From Thinopyrum elongatum (lineage: Eukaryota; Streptophyta; Magnoliopsida; Poales; Poaceae): a stretch of DNA of 64,000 nt. How positions within the stretch are numbered: the stretch's first letter is position 1; the number at the start of each line of letters is the position of its first letter. The stretch covers positions 726,794,181 through 726,858,180 of the forward strand of contig CM022298.1 in assembly GCA_011799875.1 (NCBI GenBank), written 5' to 3'. The position numbers were made by a program, and so were the translations under genes. Below the pieces are notes generated by a model. It was not told the DNA's origin, made no database searches, and was given only the letters and a program-made list of their open reading frames with translations. Of the stretch, positions 46,901-58,301 are shown piece after piece.

Positions 46901-48011
46901 CCGCAAAGGATGGTGGCTTTGATGCTGCCCTCTTGCCTGACTTAGCGCCGCCATAAGCACTTGCCGTGGTTTTCTTCCCCTTGTCATTGGCATCATCCAG
47001 AACACGGCGATCGGTGAAAGCAGAGGCGAATGATAAATCTGGGTCTGGTTTCTCCACCTTGACTTCCCTCTTGACCACCGCCGCGGCTTTGCTGTTCCAC
47101 TTGGCACTGGTCTCCTCCTCATCACCAAGATCAGAGAAGTCGAATGGTGAATCTGGGACTTGTGGTTTCTCCAGCTTGAATTCCTTCCTGACCGCCGCCG
47201 TCATGGCTTTGCTGTTCCCCTTCTCGACGGACTCCTCCTCCTGAGCAGCCAGATCGGTGAAGGCAGAGGAGGCGAGTGTTGGATCTGGGAGTTGCGGCGG
47301 TTTCTCCACCTTGACTTGCCTCCGGACAACTAGCGGTGCCTCATCCTCAGACTCGTCGGAGCTGGAGACATCGACGGGGGAGAGGGCCCGGCCCTCACCC
47401 GATTCCGGACGCTTGGGAGGCGGCAGGGAGGAGGAGCCGTCGGCGGCGTCGAAGAAGCCGTCGTCCTCACCAGATTTGGGAGGCAGCGGGGAGGAGGACG
47501 AGGAGGAGGAGCCGGCGGCGGCGTCGTAGAAGCCGCCGTCGTCCTCGGCGGTGACGGCGCAGGGGAGCGGGGCCCGGGCCTGCGGGGGGCGGGGGCGGGC
47601 CTTGGGCCTGTCGACGGAGAGGGAGTCGAGGCGGGTGGTGAGGTCGTCGAGGATGTCGCGGATGCTGTCCTCGTCCTTGTCGTCGGCGTCGGGGAAGGGG
47701 GAGAGCTTGCAGAGGCGGCGGCGGCCGGCGAGCTTGACCTTGCGGTCCTGCGGCAGGGGCCCGTCCCCGTCGGCGTGCGCGTGCGGCGGCGGGGGGCTAG
47801 GGTTTTGGGTGGGCGGGGGGCGGGGGCGGCTCTGGGTGAAGCGGAGCAGGCGGTCGTTGAGGCCGTTGGGGGTGGGCGGCGGCGCGCGGTGGGGGTGCGG
47901 CGTGGGCTGGGGGTTGGGGTCGGGGTTAGGGTTTTGGCGGTCGGCGGAGGCGGAGTCGGCGGCGTCGTCGAGGGCGTCGGAGAAGCAGTCGAAGGACGGG
48001 GGAGACGCCAT
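40916..48011 (-). CDS. CHR24: SNF2-family chromatin remodeller, CHR24/ERCC6-like (PICH-type)
   Basis: Nineteen exons, all GT-AG and frame-consistent, give 1,154 residues: 46632-48011, 45949-46079, 45808-45862, 45340-45627, 45185-45240, 45015-45105, 44357-44494, 44194-44271, 43713-43931, 43514-43585, 42901-42981, 42687-42805, 42472-42583, 42296-42364, 42114-42208, 41565-41690, 41373-41444, 41160-41286, 40916-41071. The first about 415 residues are disordered and acidic, with three repeats around VKVEKP. The helicase core follows: [12 protein letters not shown], Walker A DDMGLGKT (451-458), DEGH (581-584), SGTPIQNN, then [30 protein letters not shown] and [12 protein letters not shown] (907-918). 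The C-terminal region ([20 protein letters not shown]) is the CHR24/ERCC6L hallmark. It should be a nuclear DNA-dependent ATPase acting on chromatin. No break is seen. An in-frame 17-residue repeat lies before the DEGH box. Symbol is by similarity from memory of the family. Confidence 0.93.
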
Positions 48012-48340
48012 GAATTCGATTGGATTGGATCCGATTCGGCTCGATTGGACTGGGAGAGGGGGTTGAATTGGAATGGGGATGGGGAGTGGAGGTTGGGGGG
48101 GAAGAAGAAGAGGGGATTGGAATGCGGCGGCGGCGGCGGAAGGGGGGGAGGGGATTCAAATTTCGAATGCCTCCGCCAACGGAACGGAAGTGGAAGTGGA
48201 GTAGACGGGGAACGCACGCTCGGGAGGAGAAACCAACCAATAATAATGTGTTTCTATCCTTTTTCTCCCCCCAAATTCTAGGGTTTCTCCTCTCGCAACG
48301 ACAAAGACGATACATTTTAGGGAAAAGATATAGTGCTTAC
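48012..48340 (-). promoter_or_regulatory. SNF2 gene 5' UTR and promoter region
   Basis: Directly upstream of the ATG at 48011. It is strongly G-rich on the plus strand near the start and becomes AT-richer toward 48340. No TATA box is obvious, which is common for housekeeping plant genes. Confidence 0.45.
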
Positions 48341-50199
48341 GGTTTTTTCTATGTGAGTTGTTTGATCCGTAGGATTGAGTCCCGACGACTTTTCCCTTGG
48401 CGGCGTGGTTTCCTCATGGAACATCCCATCCGAAAAGCTCGGTCCGTGGATTCTATGGTCTATGGTGTGGCCAGGGAAAATCCGATAGAGGACTCGGCGG
48501 TGTTTGGTTTTGAACGTTTTGGAGTGCTACGGATGGATCAAAGGGGCCCTTGAACGAGTTTCTCACGCCTTTTCATATGTTGTACTATTCGTTATGTTGT
48601 TTTGTTCAGTGTGTCACGACATCCAATCAAAAGCATAGAAATAGAAAGCACTGCATTGGAATGTTTGTGTGCTCTTTGGTCAATATAAAGAACGAAAAGC
48701 TATGGGACACATCATAAAAATAAAAATAAAAGGAAAACCCAGCAAAGAGGTTAGAGTGGATACACTTAATAGAGCGTCGAGGAAACCTTGAGGAAAAAAA
48801 ACACATGGATTCTATTCTTGCAAATCAAACAACCTATAGCGGAATAACTCCTAGTGCTTCGAGTTCTCCAAAAATCTTTATGAAATCCCTCTGATTTAAA
48901 TAAATCAGAGGGGTTTTTTTTTTTGAATAAAAGTGGATTCCCCACGATTTTCGCTAATAAAAACCATATAGAAGTTCTTATAACTACAGGCCATTACCAC
49001 ACACTCCTAACAGGATAGGCTAAGACCGTCAGCCTAATCATCTGGGATAAATCCCAACCTGCTGACCAACGGAACAACAAGACCAACTACAACCTAAGAG
49101 CAAAGCTTATAGCTAAAACCACAACTACCGACGTCTCCAAAAGAGGGCTACAGGGTCCAAACCAACAACATCAATAAGGTTTGGTATATGTTGACATATA
49201 AATATAGTGCCTAGTCTCTTCCATCAGATCGATTTTTTGGTTGCATTGGCTAGAGCATGCACTTATACATGGTAATTAAATTTTTTGGTTGCGTTGGCTA
49301 AAGCATGCACTTATACATGGTAATTAAATTACAGCTCACTTTCGGTCCACGTTTAGCCCCGAGGGAGCCACATATGAGGGGAAGTGTTGACGTATAACTG
49401 TATTGCCTAGTCTCTTCCACCAGATCGATTTTTTGGTTGCATTGACTAGAACTTGCACTTCTACAGTATATATACATACTCGAGGCAAGACATGGAGTAA
49501 AAGCAAATATACTAGAGCCAAAAAAGAAGACAAGTTGCATCAAGCACGCCACAAAATTGCCTCTTCTCTGGAGATGTCATCGTCAGAGTACCGTCAAACA
49601 CTTCCTCAGCACTCCAGGATACCATCCCCTTGAAAAATATCTAATTTTGAGTCCGGGCTCATCTGCACTTGGTAAACAGTAAATTCAAAAAAATACTACA
49701 AAAATTCAAAAATAGTATGATTTTTATTTTTGAATGGAAGATGTTTGAGAGCGTGAGGTCCATGCCAATTTTGAGTGTATTCGGACACTTGAGTTGCTCT
49801 CAGCAAAAAAAAATCGATTCGAACAATTGTGCCCAATAAACTTATACTTCATTTTAATTGCTTTTTGCAAAAAGCTACTTAGATATCTAAATGTTTTGAA
49901 ATTTGACACGGACATCACGCCCTCAAGCAACTTTAACCAAAAAAATCGGAATTGTTTGACTTTCTTTTACTAATTTTAACAAATTTACTGTTCACCACCG
50001 AGCTCATTTGGGCCCGGGAGCCGAAACGCCGCACTTTGTGTTTCTATACTTTTGTTTTCCTGGAATTCTTGGGTCTCTCTCCTTCGACATATAAATTTAA
50101 GAGAAGAAATATAAAGCTTGCGGTTATTTTTTTCTATATATGTGAGTTGTTTTATACGTGGGATTGAGTCACGTCAAATCTTTTCCTTCGCGGTGCGGT
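48341..50199. other. Intergenic with repeat fragments; no gene seen
   Basis: A block containing CAGATCGATTTTTTGGTTGC recurs near 49225 and 49423, and TTTTTTGGTTGCGTTGGCTA with GCATGCACTTATACATGGTA is tandemly repeated at about 49230-49330. This suggests pieces of an LTR. A short hairpin TCTGATTTAAATAAATCAGA lies near 48890-48910. No protein family was recognised. Confidence 0.45.
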
Positions 50200-50965
50200 T
50201 TCGTCGTGCAAAATCACATCCACGGTTCGAATGCGGGAGGTGGAAGAAGAAATGCTCCTGATCTGATAGTTGGCAATTAGCAGAGCGATGCACGGGATGT
50301 GACCGGCCGAAATTTTAGGCCAGATGGCTGGAGCCTCCTCACCCAAGAAAAAGCTGAGGGTTCCTCTTCCTCCCGCCGGTGCCACCGCCGGTCGGCCTTG
50401 TCTCCGGTGGCCTTAGAGCCATGGCGGTACGGTGGATCCCGGCCTTGCCGGCTGGAGGGCTCTGTTTTTAGATGTTCCTTCGAGTTTTGTTAGGTTTGTG
50501 TCCTATTTAGGAAGACGAGACGGTGGAGGCTCCAAGAAGATGGAATAAGGTTCTCCCCGCCTAGCCCCCATCCTAGTGGTGTGTCTAGCATCGTCGGCGG
50601 GCATGTGGAGGTGTGTCTCCAGCGGAACTGTCCTTAGTGAATTTGCTCGGATTTGGTCGTAGTTCGTCTATGTTTGTGTTTCTTCAAGTTGGATCATTTC
50701 GATCTATGCAACTCTTTATCGGCGGTGGTTGCTGTTCTGTTGCGCTGGTCCTATGAGGCATTAGCACGATAACTTCCCGACTGTCTACTAAACAAGTTTT
50801 GCCCGGTCCGACGAGGAAGGGGCGATGACGGTGACGCGCCTTCGGCTCGCTTCAGTGTTTGTAGTCGTCGGTAGGTGATCTATGGATCTGAGTGTAATTT
50901 TTATTTTTATTTTGTGTTTGTTGCACTGTCATGTTTGAATATGAATAGATCAAAAGTTTTCTCGA
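50200..50965 (+). mobile_element. Probable non-LTR retroposon remnant
   Basis: A GC-rich 5' part without coding similarity leads to a 3' part with GTCGGTAGGTGATCTATGGA, a T-rich stretch, and CATGTTTGAATATGAATAGA, a style seen at grass LINE/SINE 3' ends. No target duplication was found. Confidence 0.4.
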
Positions 50966-51210
50966 AAAATAACTGTTTGATCCTTATTAATTTCTCAGTT
51001 TAAAGAAAAAACACCGAAGAATGCTGAAGGAGGGGCGTCAGAATCTTTGCTTGTAGGGAAATCTGATGACGACACGGCAAGCATATTGATTAAGTCGGTT
51101 TCCGTACGTGTCCGACTCTGGGCCAAATCTTATATATAGCATATTACTTGGACGACCGATCTTAATCGTGGACTGAACGATTGTCAAGGAAAAAGAACGC
51201 GGATCGATCG

Positions 51211-51969
51211 ATGGGCCTGCGGCAGCGGCGCCGCACCAATGGTGCCAAACTTAGCACACCATGGATGACGATTCCAGTCGCGTGGTCCGATCTCCCCGAC
51301 GATCTCCTCCCTGTGGTCTACGGCAAGATCGGCAGCCTGCTCCACCGCGTCCGCTTTGCCGCCGTGTGCAGGTCATGGCGAGCGGCCGCGCTCACGTCCC
51401 GCCACGCGGCACCGCCCGTCCTCCCCTTGCTCATCTTATCCTCCGACAAGGGCAAGACGAGGCGCGCATACTGCCCCGAGGAAGGTCGGATTTTGCGGAT
51501 CCCGGCGATCGCCCGCAAGCAGCTCGTGGGAGCTCACGACGGGGGCTGGGTCGCGGCGATAGGGGAGGACGATTTGAAGCTTGTGATTGTGAACCCCCTC
51601 TCCGGCAAGGTTAGCCACCTGACGAGCGGGACGACGCGGACTGCATGGTTAGCCACCTGACGAGCGGGACGTGGGCACGTTCCAACAAAAACAAATGTCT
51701 TCCAAGGCGGTGATTACGCCTTGTTTATAGGGGCACTGTCTTCCAAGGCGGTGTACGTGTCGTCGTCTAGGAGTGGCGGGGTGCAGAGAAACTGCATCTA
51801 CGCCAGCAATATGGCATACTTGACGAGTTTGGATGGTCATGGTGAGCGTGTATATCCTGTGCAAGACAAAAGCAGTCACCACGCCATAGACAGGATCAAA
51901 TCAGCAGGTTCGTATCTAGCAGTCGGTGGTGATATACGTGCCATGTGGGTTTTCCCTTCAAATTTTTAG
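51211..51969 (+). pseudogene. F-box/DUF295 gene, internally deleted and frameshifted
   Basis: The ATG at 51211 opens MGLRQRRRTNGAKL. The F-box follows as WSDLPDDLLPVVYGKIGSL and RFAAVCRSWRAAA. The start of the DUF295 domain reads AYCPEEGRILRIPA. At about 51610 a 23-base block (GTTAGCCACCTGACGAGCGG region) is duplicated, ending the frame at 51660. The C-terminal end of DUF295 survives in another frame (AVYVSSSRSGGVQRNCIYAS ... GGDIRAMWVFPSNF, stop 51969). The middle of the domain, some 150 residues in family members, is missing. F-box proteins select targets for SCF ubiquitin ligases; this copy is unlikely to do so. Confidence 0.8.
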
Positions 51970-52041
51970 GCGGTCAATAATAGACAAGAGCGACACCTTT
52001 TGTTAATACTGTGGCTATATCTATAATGTATGATCCTAATA

Positions 52042-53167
52042 GAGTGAAGTGCATTGTAGGTCCTCGAACTATTTCGGGGGTGTCACGTAGGTCCTCGAAC
52101 TATGAAAATCGTCATCCAGGTCCTCGAAGTGTAGTAAGTGTGTCATCCAGGTCCAAAATCTGCCTGATCCCATCTGATTGGCCAGCTGGCGTCGTTAACT
52201 GTGAACAGTGAACCGGTGAACAGTAATATATATAAAAAATAAGAAATTCACGGATATTGAAATAATGTTCGTGAACATTTTTTTAAAGTCACGAATATTT
52301 TTTTTAAATGTTCGCAAACAATATTTGAAAATGTTCGCAGACCACAAATATTGTTCTAGGGTATGGAAAAAGTATTCACGACTTTACAAAAATGTTTGCG
52401 AAAAAATATTCGTGACTTTAAAAAAAATGTTCGTGAACGATAAATTTGAATATTGTTCGCGGTCCACAAATATTGTACGCGGGTATGGAAAAAATATTCG
52501 GGACTTTAAATAAATGTTCGCAAAAAAATATTCGTGACTTTAAAAAAATGTTCACGAAGAAGAAATTTGAATATTGTTCGCGAACCACAAATATTGTTCG
52601 CGGGTATGGAAAAAATATTCGTGACTTTAAAAAAGGTTCACAAATTAAAAAAAAATATTCGTGAAAAAATATTCGCGAACGATAAATTTGAATATTGTTC
52701 GCGGGTATGGAAAAAATATTCACGATTTTAAAAAAAGGTTCGCGACTTTAAAAAAATGTTCGGGAAAAAATATTCCCGAATTAAAAAAAATGTTCGCAAG
52801 TATTGTTTGAAAATATCCGCGAACATTATTTCCATATCCGCGAATATTTTCAAATATTGTTTGCGAACATTTTAAAAAAATATTCGCGAACATTATTTCC
52901 ATATCCGTGAATTTTTTATTTTTTTACTGTTCACCAACGCATGTTCATCGGTACAGAAACGGTATTGTCCCTGGGTGGCATTTTACTGTTCACCGGTTTA
53001 CTGTTCATGGTTAACGACGTCAGCTGGCCAGTCAGATGAGGTCAGGCAGATTTTGGACCTGGATGACACACTTACTGCACTTCGAGGACCTGGATGACGA
53101 TTTTCATAGTTCGAGGACCTACGTGACACCCCTGAAATAGTTCGAGGACCTACGGTGCACTTCACTC
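52042..53167. mobile_element. Fold-back Mutator-like element, 1,126 bp, 9-bp target duplication
   Basis: The ends GAGTGAAGTGCA and TGCACTTCACTC are inverted repeats that extend with few changes for about 170 bases (AGGTCCTCGAACTAT and its complement recur). The perfect 9-bp target duplication ATCCTAATA lies at 52033-52041 and 53168-53176, the Mutator signature. The interior (about 52250-52920) is an array of TTCGTGACTTTAAAAAAATG and TTCGCGAA variants. There is no coding capacity. It lies just past the F-box pseudogene. Confidence 0.9.
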
Positions 53168-53199
53168 ATCCTAATACCATATGCACTACTCCATCTCCA

Positions 53200-53330
53200 T
53201 CTCCCAAGATATGTCAGCTCAGTCTCTCGGAGATGTCCATAGGGGGTGTGCATGCTTGCGTTCATATAGGTGAGTGTATATGCGTACGTGAGCGTCTGTG
53301 TCTTTTGTACTATGTTTAAAAAAAACTCCA
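53200..53330. mobile_element. Retroposon 3'-end remnant
   Basis: The sequence CAGCTCAGTCTCTCGGAGAT followed by GGTGTGCATGCTTGCGTTCA, GTATATGCGTACGTGAGCG and a short A run is a widespread 3' repeat style of Triticeae genomes. It is short and without a defined 5' end. Confidence 0.4.
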
Positions 53331-53590
53331 TCTCCTTGTATATGTATAAGACCTAATCATTTGGTTCGTAATCTCCTATGTAAGGCACAATCACTTGATT
53401 CACAATCTCCATCCTCGAAAAAGAAGCAATCTCCTACTGTATGATTTCCATCTTCAGTTTTTGCAGTTATTCAATTATACGTGTATGTGTTTGTATGATT
53501 CATCTTAGTTGTAAAATCTTATAGTAACACATTGCTCGCACCATCATTCACTCAGATGAGTTGAAGTTTGCTCTTGTTGTTCTTCTATAC

Positions 53591-53592
53591 CC

Positions 53593-53646
<54 letters not shown>
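53591..53646. repeat. Compound microsatellite (CT)n(AT)n
   Basis: About 9 CT units are followed by about 18 AT units. It is likely polymorphic. Confidence 0.95.
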
Positions 53647-53648
<2 letters not shown>

Positions 53649-53720
53649 AAATCTTAGCAAACTTTTGTACCCAAACGTTAGGATTTACATGTCATCTTAT
53701 TGTTAAACACTTATGTGGTA

Positions 53721-54126
53721 CTCCCTTCATTCCTTTATATAAGGTGTATTTGTTTTCCCCAAAAATTCCACAATGTAAGATGTATTTATCTTTTCCTCAT
53801 AGTTTTCCGTGCTTGCCCTTCCACCATCTATTACCTGCCTTGTATAAAAAGTAGTACCTAGTTCCCAATAGGAAGGTAGTAAAAAAAGAATCTCTCTCCC
53901 TGATTGCATGCACTCACATTTCTCTCTCTCCCATCCCACCGATTGATTTTATTCTGGTACAGCGAGATTTAGTTGCCTTTTATTAGACTGCTGATTATTT
54001 AGTTGCCGCAAATTAAGCTGCTAACTACCTAATTGGTTAAGGGTACTTTCGTCCAGCATTCTCCTTGATTCTGTGCCTTGGTCACCGCGCTCAAAAAATA
54101 CACCTTATATAAAGGAACGGAGAGAG
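53721..54126. mobile_element. Stowaway/Mariner-type element, 406 bp
   Basis: The ends CTCCCTTCATTCCTTTATAT and, complemented, CTCTCTCCGTTCCTTTATAT extend as inverted repeats for about 30 bases (AAGGTGTATTT). TA flanks both sides (53719-53720 and 54127-54128). It is longer than most Stowaways and has no ORF. A partial second copy start (CTCCCTTCGATCC) lies near 54231. Confidence 0.8.
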
Positions 54127-54414
54127 TAATAACTTATTTATCATGTTTTTGTATGCAATCATCATGATTTATCTATCATCTTATTGTTAATCACTTATTA
54201 GTAAGAACTTAATGACTTACCAAAAATACTACTCCCTTCGATCCATATTATTTTATTTTGGTCAATTAATAAGACGTGAGGTAGTTAGTCTATGCTAATC
54301 ACTTAAATTACATGTAATTGGTATCGTACATTACATAAACATGTAATTAATTTTCTCCTTAATATTAACGTGCATTGCGTGTACGCTTCTCTGTTTCGAA
54401 AAATGGGTGAGAGA

Positions 54415-56400
54415 AATTAGCTTTTTAGCTGGGAGAGAAAATAGCTTCTTATTTTAAGGGCAGCAGAGAAAATAGCTAGGCTCTCATCCGAAATCGTCTG
54501 GTGTGCTCAACAGCACACATGCTTCATTAGGAAAAGAAAACAAATGGTGGTGGTCATCTAAAAATTCCAAAAAGAGATCACATGTTTAAAAATGAAATTA
54601 ATTGCCAGATTCCCAATGTCATGAAAATCACCATTCATTTGTGAGGTGTGCAAGTATATTTGCTACTTTTTTTTAGCATAGTATATTTGCTACCTAGCTT
54701 CCCATTTTCTTTTCCACACGCACGATAAAAAAATGAAGTTTTTAATGAAAAATTGCTGGCTAATAGCTCACTCTAACATTTACACACTAATTTTTTCAAT
54801 TGAAACTTTCCAACTAAACATTAAACTTCTAAATTGAAATGATGAATAAAAAAAGGACTCCAAAAAACAACTTCTTCTTAAAATAAAGCAGAAAAACTTG
54901 ACTCAAACTCGTGACCGGCCGAAGTTGGAGTCTACCTGACGGAGACGGACGGTAAGCCCTCGAGCAGAATAAAGCTGCACAGAGCCACAATGAGAGCTAT
55001 ATGTCGCTCGTGCTGATTCCTATTACGGCTCATCAATGCGGCAGTATTTGAGCCAGCTCAATACAGTAGGGGACCGCGAGCTTTTCGCCTGTTTGTATTT
55101 TAGCCTCAGTTATTTGTCCAAATAAAATTAAAAAAGAATAAATAATCAAATCATAGAGTTCTGATTTCTAATAAAAAAGACAGCAGTTCAAATCAATATC
55201 GACTGACTTACCGGGAAAAAAAAAATCAAAACTCGACTAGTTCGACAGAGTGGGATATATCTTTTTGGTTTTTCTCTGGTTTTCTTTGGTTTTGCCTTTT
55301 GCTTTTTTTTGGTATATCTTTTTCATTGTTTATTCCTTCGGTTTTCACTGCTTTACTTTTTTGTCATTTCCCCCTTTTTCCAACACATGTCTATGTTTTA
55401 TAGACATTGTGCATTTTTTTATACACAAGGATTTTTTTTATACATGTTCAACATTTTTGAAATACATCATTAACATTTTTAAATATATGTTTTGGTATCT
55501 ATTTTTTCATATACAGATAAAACATTTTTATATATGTTTCATTTTTTCATAGTTAACATTTTTTCAAATACTTGTTTATAACATTTTTTAGAATAGGTGT
55601 TAAAGATCTTTATAATAAATGTAGAAATAAGTTTAGTATGATACAAGTTTAAAACTATGCAAACATTTTTTTACATTAGATGAACATTTTTTTAAAATGT
55701 CGCAAACATTTTGTTTGAGACAAGTGGACATTTTTCTAAACGTAACATACATTTTTTTAGTGCTATGAATTATTATTTTTGAATTACACAAACATTTGTT
55801 TTACATTGTATAGTGTTTTAAAGAAAAATTGCATACATTTTTTTGAAAGGCATGAACATTTTTTAAATGTCATGTACATTGTTTTTGAATGGTACAAACA
55901 TTTTTAAAAGTTGAGCGAACTTCGTGTACACTGCATTTACATTTTTTAGATGTGCAATGGACATTTTTTTTAGAAATTAACTAAATTAATTTTCATAATA
56001 TATGCATTTAGTATTTTACAAAATGTAAACAAAAGAAAAAATGCGGAAGATGTCAGCATGACGAGACCATGTGGTTACTGGGTCAGCCCACTACCAGCTA
56101 TGCCTCGCATGAAGCGAGACATAGCTACGCCCGTGAGCCATGGCCACCGGGGCAGCGAATATACCCCACGTCCACACGGGGCCAGGCCGTTCAGAAACAC
56201 GAGTCACGAAGAAGCGACGGCCTGAGTACTCCGTCTTGATGGAGGAGATCATGTCCCTAGAGAGGGAGCACATGGACCTGCTCGCCTCGCTCACCCCCAG
56301 GGTTTCTGTTTGGAAGTGATGACAAGGAGAAGAGAGCCAACTTTGAAGGCTAGCTGGAAAGGATTACATGGCCGTCGAGCGCGCGACATCCGTCTAGGTC
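54415..56400 (+). repeat. Tandem duplication, left copy (with insertion)
   Basis: 54415-54990 matches 56885-57540, and 56135-56400 matches 57541-57760 (shared CAGATTCCC, ATGTCATGAAAATCACCATT, GAGGAGATCATGTCCCT). The two parts of the left copy are separated by a 1.1-kb insertion. The ORF corresponding to 57577-57807 has lost its ATG (ACG) and stops early (MEEIMSLEREHMDLLASL...WK then TGA, 56239-56319). Confidence 0.75.
54991..56134. mobile_element. MULE-like insertion, about 1.1 kb
   Basis: It interrupts the left copy of the tandem duplication, so its presence is shown by comparison with the right copy. Ends are weakly inverted (AGCTATATGTCGCTCG against AGCTATGTCTCGCTTC). Possible 9-bp flanks are GAGCCACAA and GAGCCATGG, with three mismatches. 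The interior has repeated AACATTTTTTTAAA blocks (55400-55990) like the other AT-rich elements here. Confidence 0.5.
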
Positions 56401-56884
56401 CAGACGCAAGTCCACGAGAATAAGACAGAACCCGTCTTTCAGCATTCTAGGAGCGACCAGGCGAAGGAACAACTCGGGAGCTATTTCTATGCTATGGTGT
56501 AGGATATGCGGGGTCTGGGTGGCAACGATGATGGGTGACAGGTGGTCTATTCGATGATATTTTGCGATATCAGCTTGCGTGATTGTCCTTCGTAGCTCAC
56601 TGTCAGAAAACAGAGTTGTGCTGCCCCTGTCGTGTGGCTGAGTGATTGACATGCTTCTTCGTGTGGCTTCACATGGCCTTTGCAAACTGGGCTGGGTTGA
56701 TGATCGTCCGCGGTGAATTCAGAGTCGCTTGCCTATGTGCTACCTCGACGAGGCTTTCTTCATAGTGGTGTGTGTAGGGTATCTTGTGTGTGCCGCTCAG
56801 CTGGTTGTCTACCGGTTTTCCATTGTTTGAGTGGACAACTATTGTCTTCTTGAATAATGGATGAGTCAAATCTTTTGCCTCCTT

Positions 56885-57785
56885 TTTTTTAAATGTGAGA
56901 GAAACTAGTTGTTTTCAGCTAGGAGGGAAAATAACTCATTTTTTATGGGTGACAGAGAAAAATAGCTAGGCTCTCGTCTGAAAACCATCAAGGGTGCCAA
57001 GGAGCACATGCTCATTTTCCAAAAAAGTATAAAAATGGTGGTGATTATCATCCCAAAAAACCAAAAACATATCACATGTTGAAGAATGAAATTAAATGCC
57101 AGATTCCCGATGTCATGAAAATCACCATTCACTTGAAGGGTGTGCAAATTTTTTTAGAAACTCAAAGACCTTTTCGAAAAGTATATTAATCTGCTGCCCT
57201 AGCTTCCCATTTCCTTGTACTTTTTCACACACACCACAAATAAACGAAGTTTTGTTAAAAAGGTGTCGGCAAATAGCTCACTCTAACATCTAGACACCAT
57301 TTATCTTCTTTGAAACTTTCCAACTAAATATTAAAATTACTAAAATAAAATGATGAGGTTTCAACAACGGAAAAAAAAATCCTAAAATACAGGCCCCGGT
57401 GCATCAATGTGTAGTTGTGGACTAAAACTCTGGACCGGCCCAAGGTGGAATCTACTGGGCCGTCTGAGGCGAGTTAGTATACCCGACGGAGGCGGCAAGG
57501 CGAAGGCAAGCCCTCGACCAGAATAAAACTGCAGAGAGCCACGGCCACCGGCGGCAGTCCGAAACACACACAGGTCATGGAGAAACGGCGGTCCGAGTGC
57601 TCCGTCCTGACGGTGATGGAGGAGATCATGTCCCTGGAGAAGGACCGCAGAGACCTGCTCGCCTCCCTCACCGCAGGCATCTCCGTCTGGAAGCAGCCAA
57701 CAGGAGCCGAGCTCCGCAGGATTGCCGGAAAGGATTACATCGCCGCCGAGGTCGAGGAGAAGAATATGGATATGGAAGCAGCCTC
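56885..57785 (+). repeat. Tandem duplication, right copy
   Basis: Uninterrupted copy of the unit at 54415-56400, ending where a Copia LTR is inserted at 57786. It carries the longer version of the shared ORF. Confidence 0.75.
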
Positions 57786-57807
57786 TGTTGTTGCCGCCCT
57801 AGGCTAG
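57577..57807 (+). CDS. Hypothetical ORF, probably an exon truncated by a Copia insertion
   Basis: ATG 57577 opens MEKRRSECSVLTVMEEIMSL and continues EKDRRDLLASLTAGISVWKQ to about AEVEEKNMDMEAA at 57785. The last seven codons (SVVAALG) lie inside the LTR, so the original C terminus has been replaced. The duplicate at 56239 preserves the EEIMSLE...DLLASLT core, which argues the ORF once coded. It looks like a charged helix; no family is recognised. Confidence 0.4.
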   Translation: MEKRRSECSVLTVMEEIMSLEKDRRDLLASLTAGISVWKQPTGAELRRIAGKDYIAAEVEEKNMDMEAASVVAALG

Positions 57808-58281
57808 CTCTCTCTCACAGTCGGCCGGAGGTAGAAGAAGGAACAGGGCACGGAAGAAAAAAGAGAAGGATACACTGGAGTTTCACCCGGCCGCACACAC
57901 AGCCCCGTTTTTCCTCGCCAGAGCACCAACTCCACACCGTGGTTACAATCATCGCATGGTCTACGGGATTTATACCTGGGATGGCATGCACATGACTCAG
58001 CCCACCCCGCCCCGCTGCGCGCACGTCCTGCATGCCCGGCCGCACGCGCACACCGCGGCCGCTCCCAATGCATCGCTAACCACCTACCTAGCTAGCTTGA
58101 CGCGGCTCACCACCACGCACACACACGCGCACACACGCACACACGCCACGCTTCCGCTGCGTCCCGCACGTCCCACGCGCACCCGACGAGCCCGACCACA
58201 CCAGTGTGTCCCGCACATCCCACACGCATCCGACGCGTCCGACGAGCCCGACCGCATCAGACGCCGCGGCTTATTCCAACA
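57786..58281 (-). mobile_element. Copia-type LTR (3' LTR of a minus-strand element), 496 bp
   Basis: It begins TGTTG and ends CAACA on the plus strand. The minus-strand polypurine tract GGCTTAGGGGG sits just outside (58282-58296), between LTR and gag. Length and TG...CA ends fit a Copia LTR. The 5' LTR should lie beyond the window, past the CACTA insertion. Confidence 0.75.
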
Positions 58282-58301
58282 CACACCCCCTAAGCCACGG
58301 C

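Noticed and set aside
47330..48281. Several long open frames opposite and in other frames of the SNF2 first exon
   Set aside because: They are shadows of the GC-rich, proline-rich coding exon; the frame with SNF2 motifs and matched splice sites is the real one.
49230..49330. Direct repeat that could be a CRISPR-like or satellite start
   Set aside because: Only two to three copies with the unit reaching into flanking LTR-like sequence; better read as local duplication of a repeat fragment.
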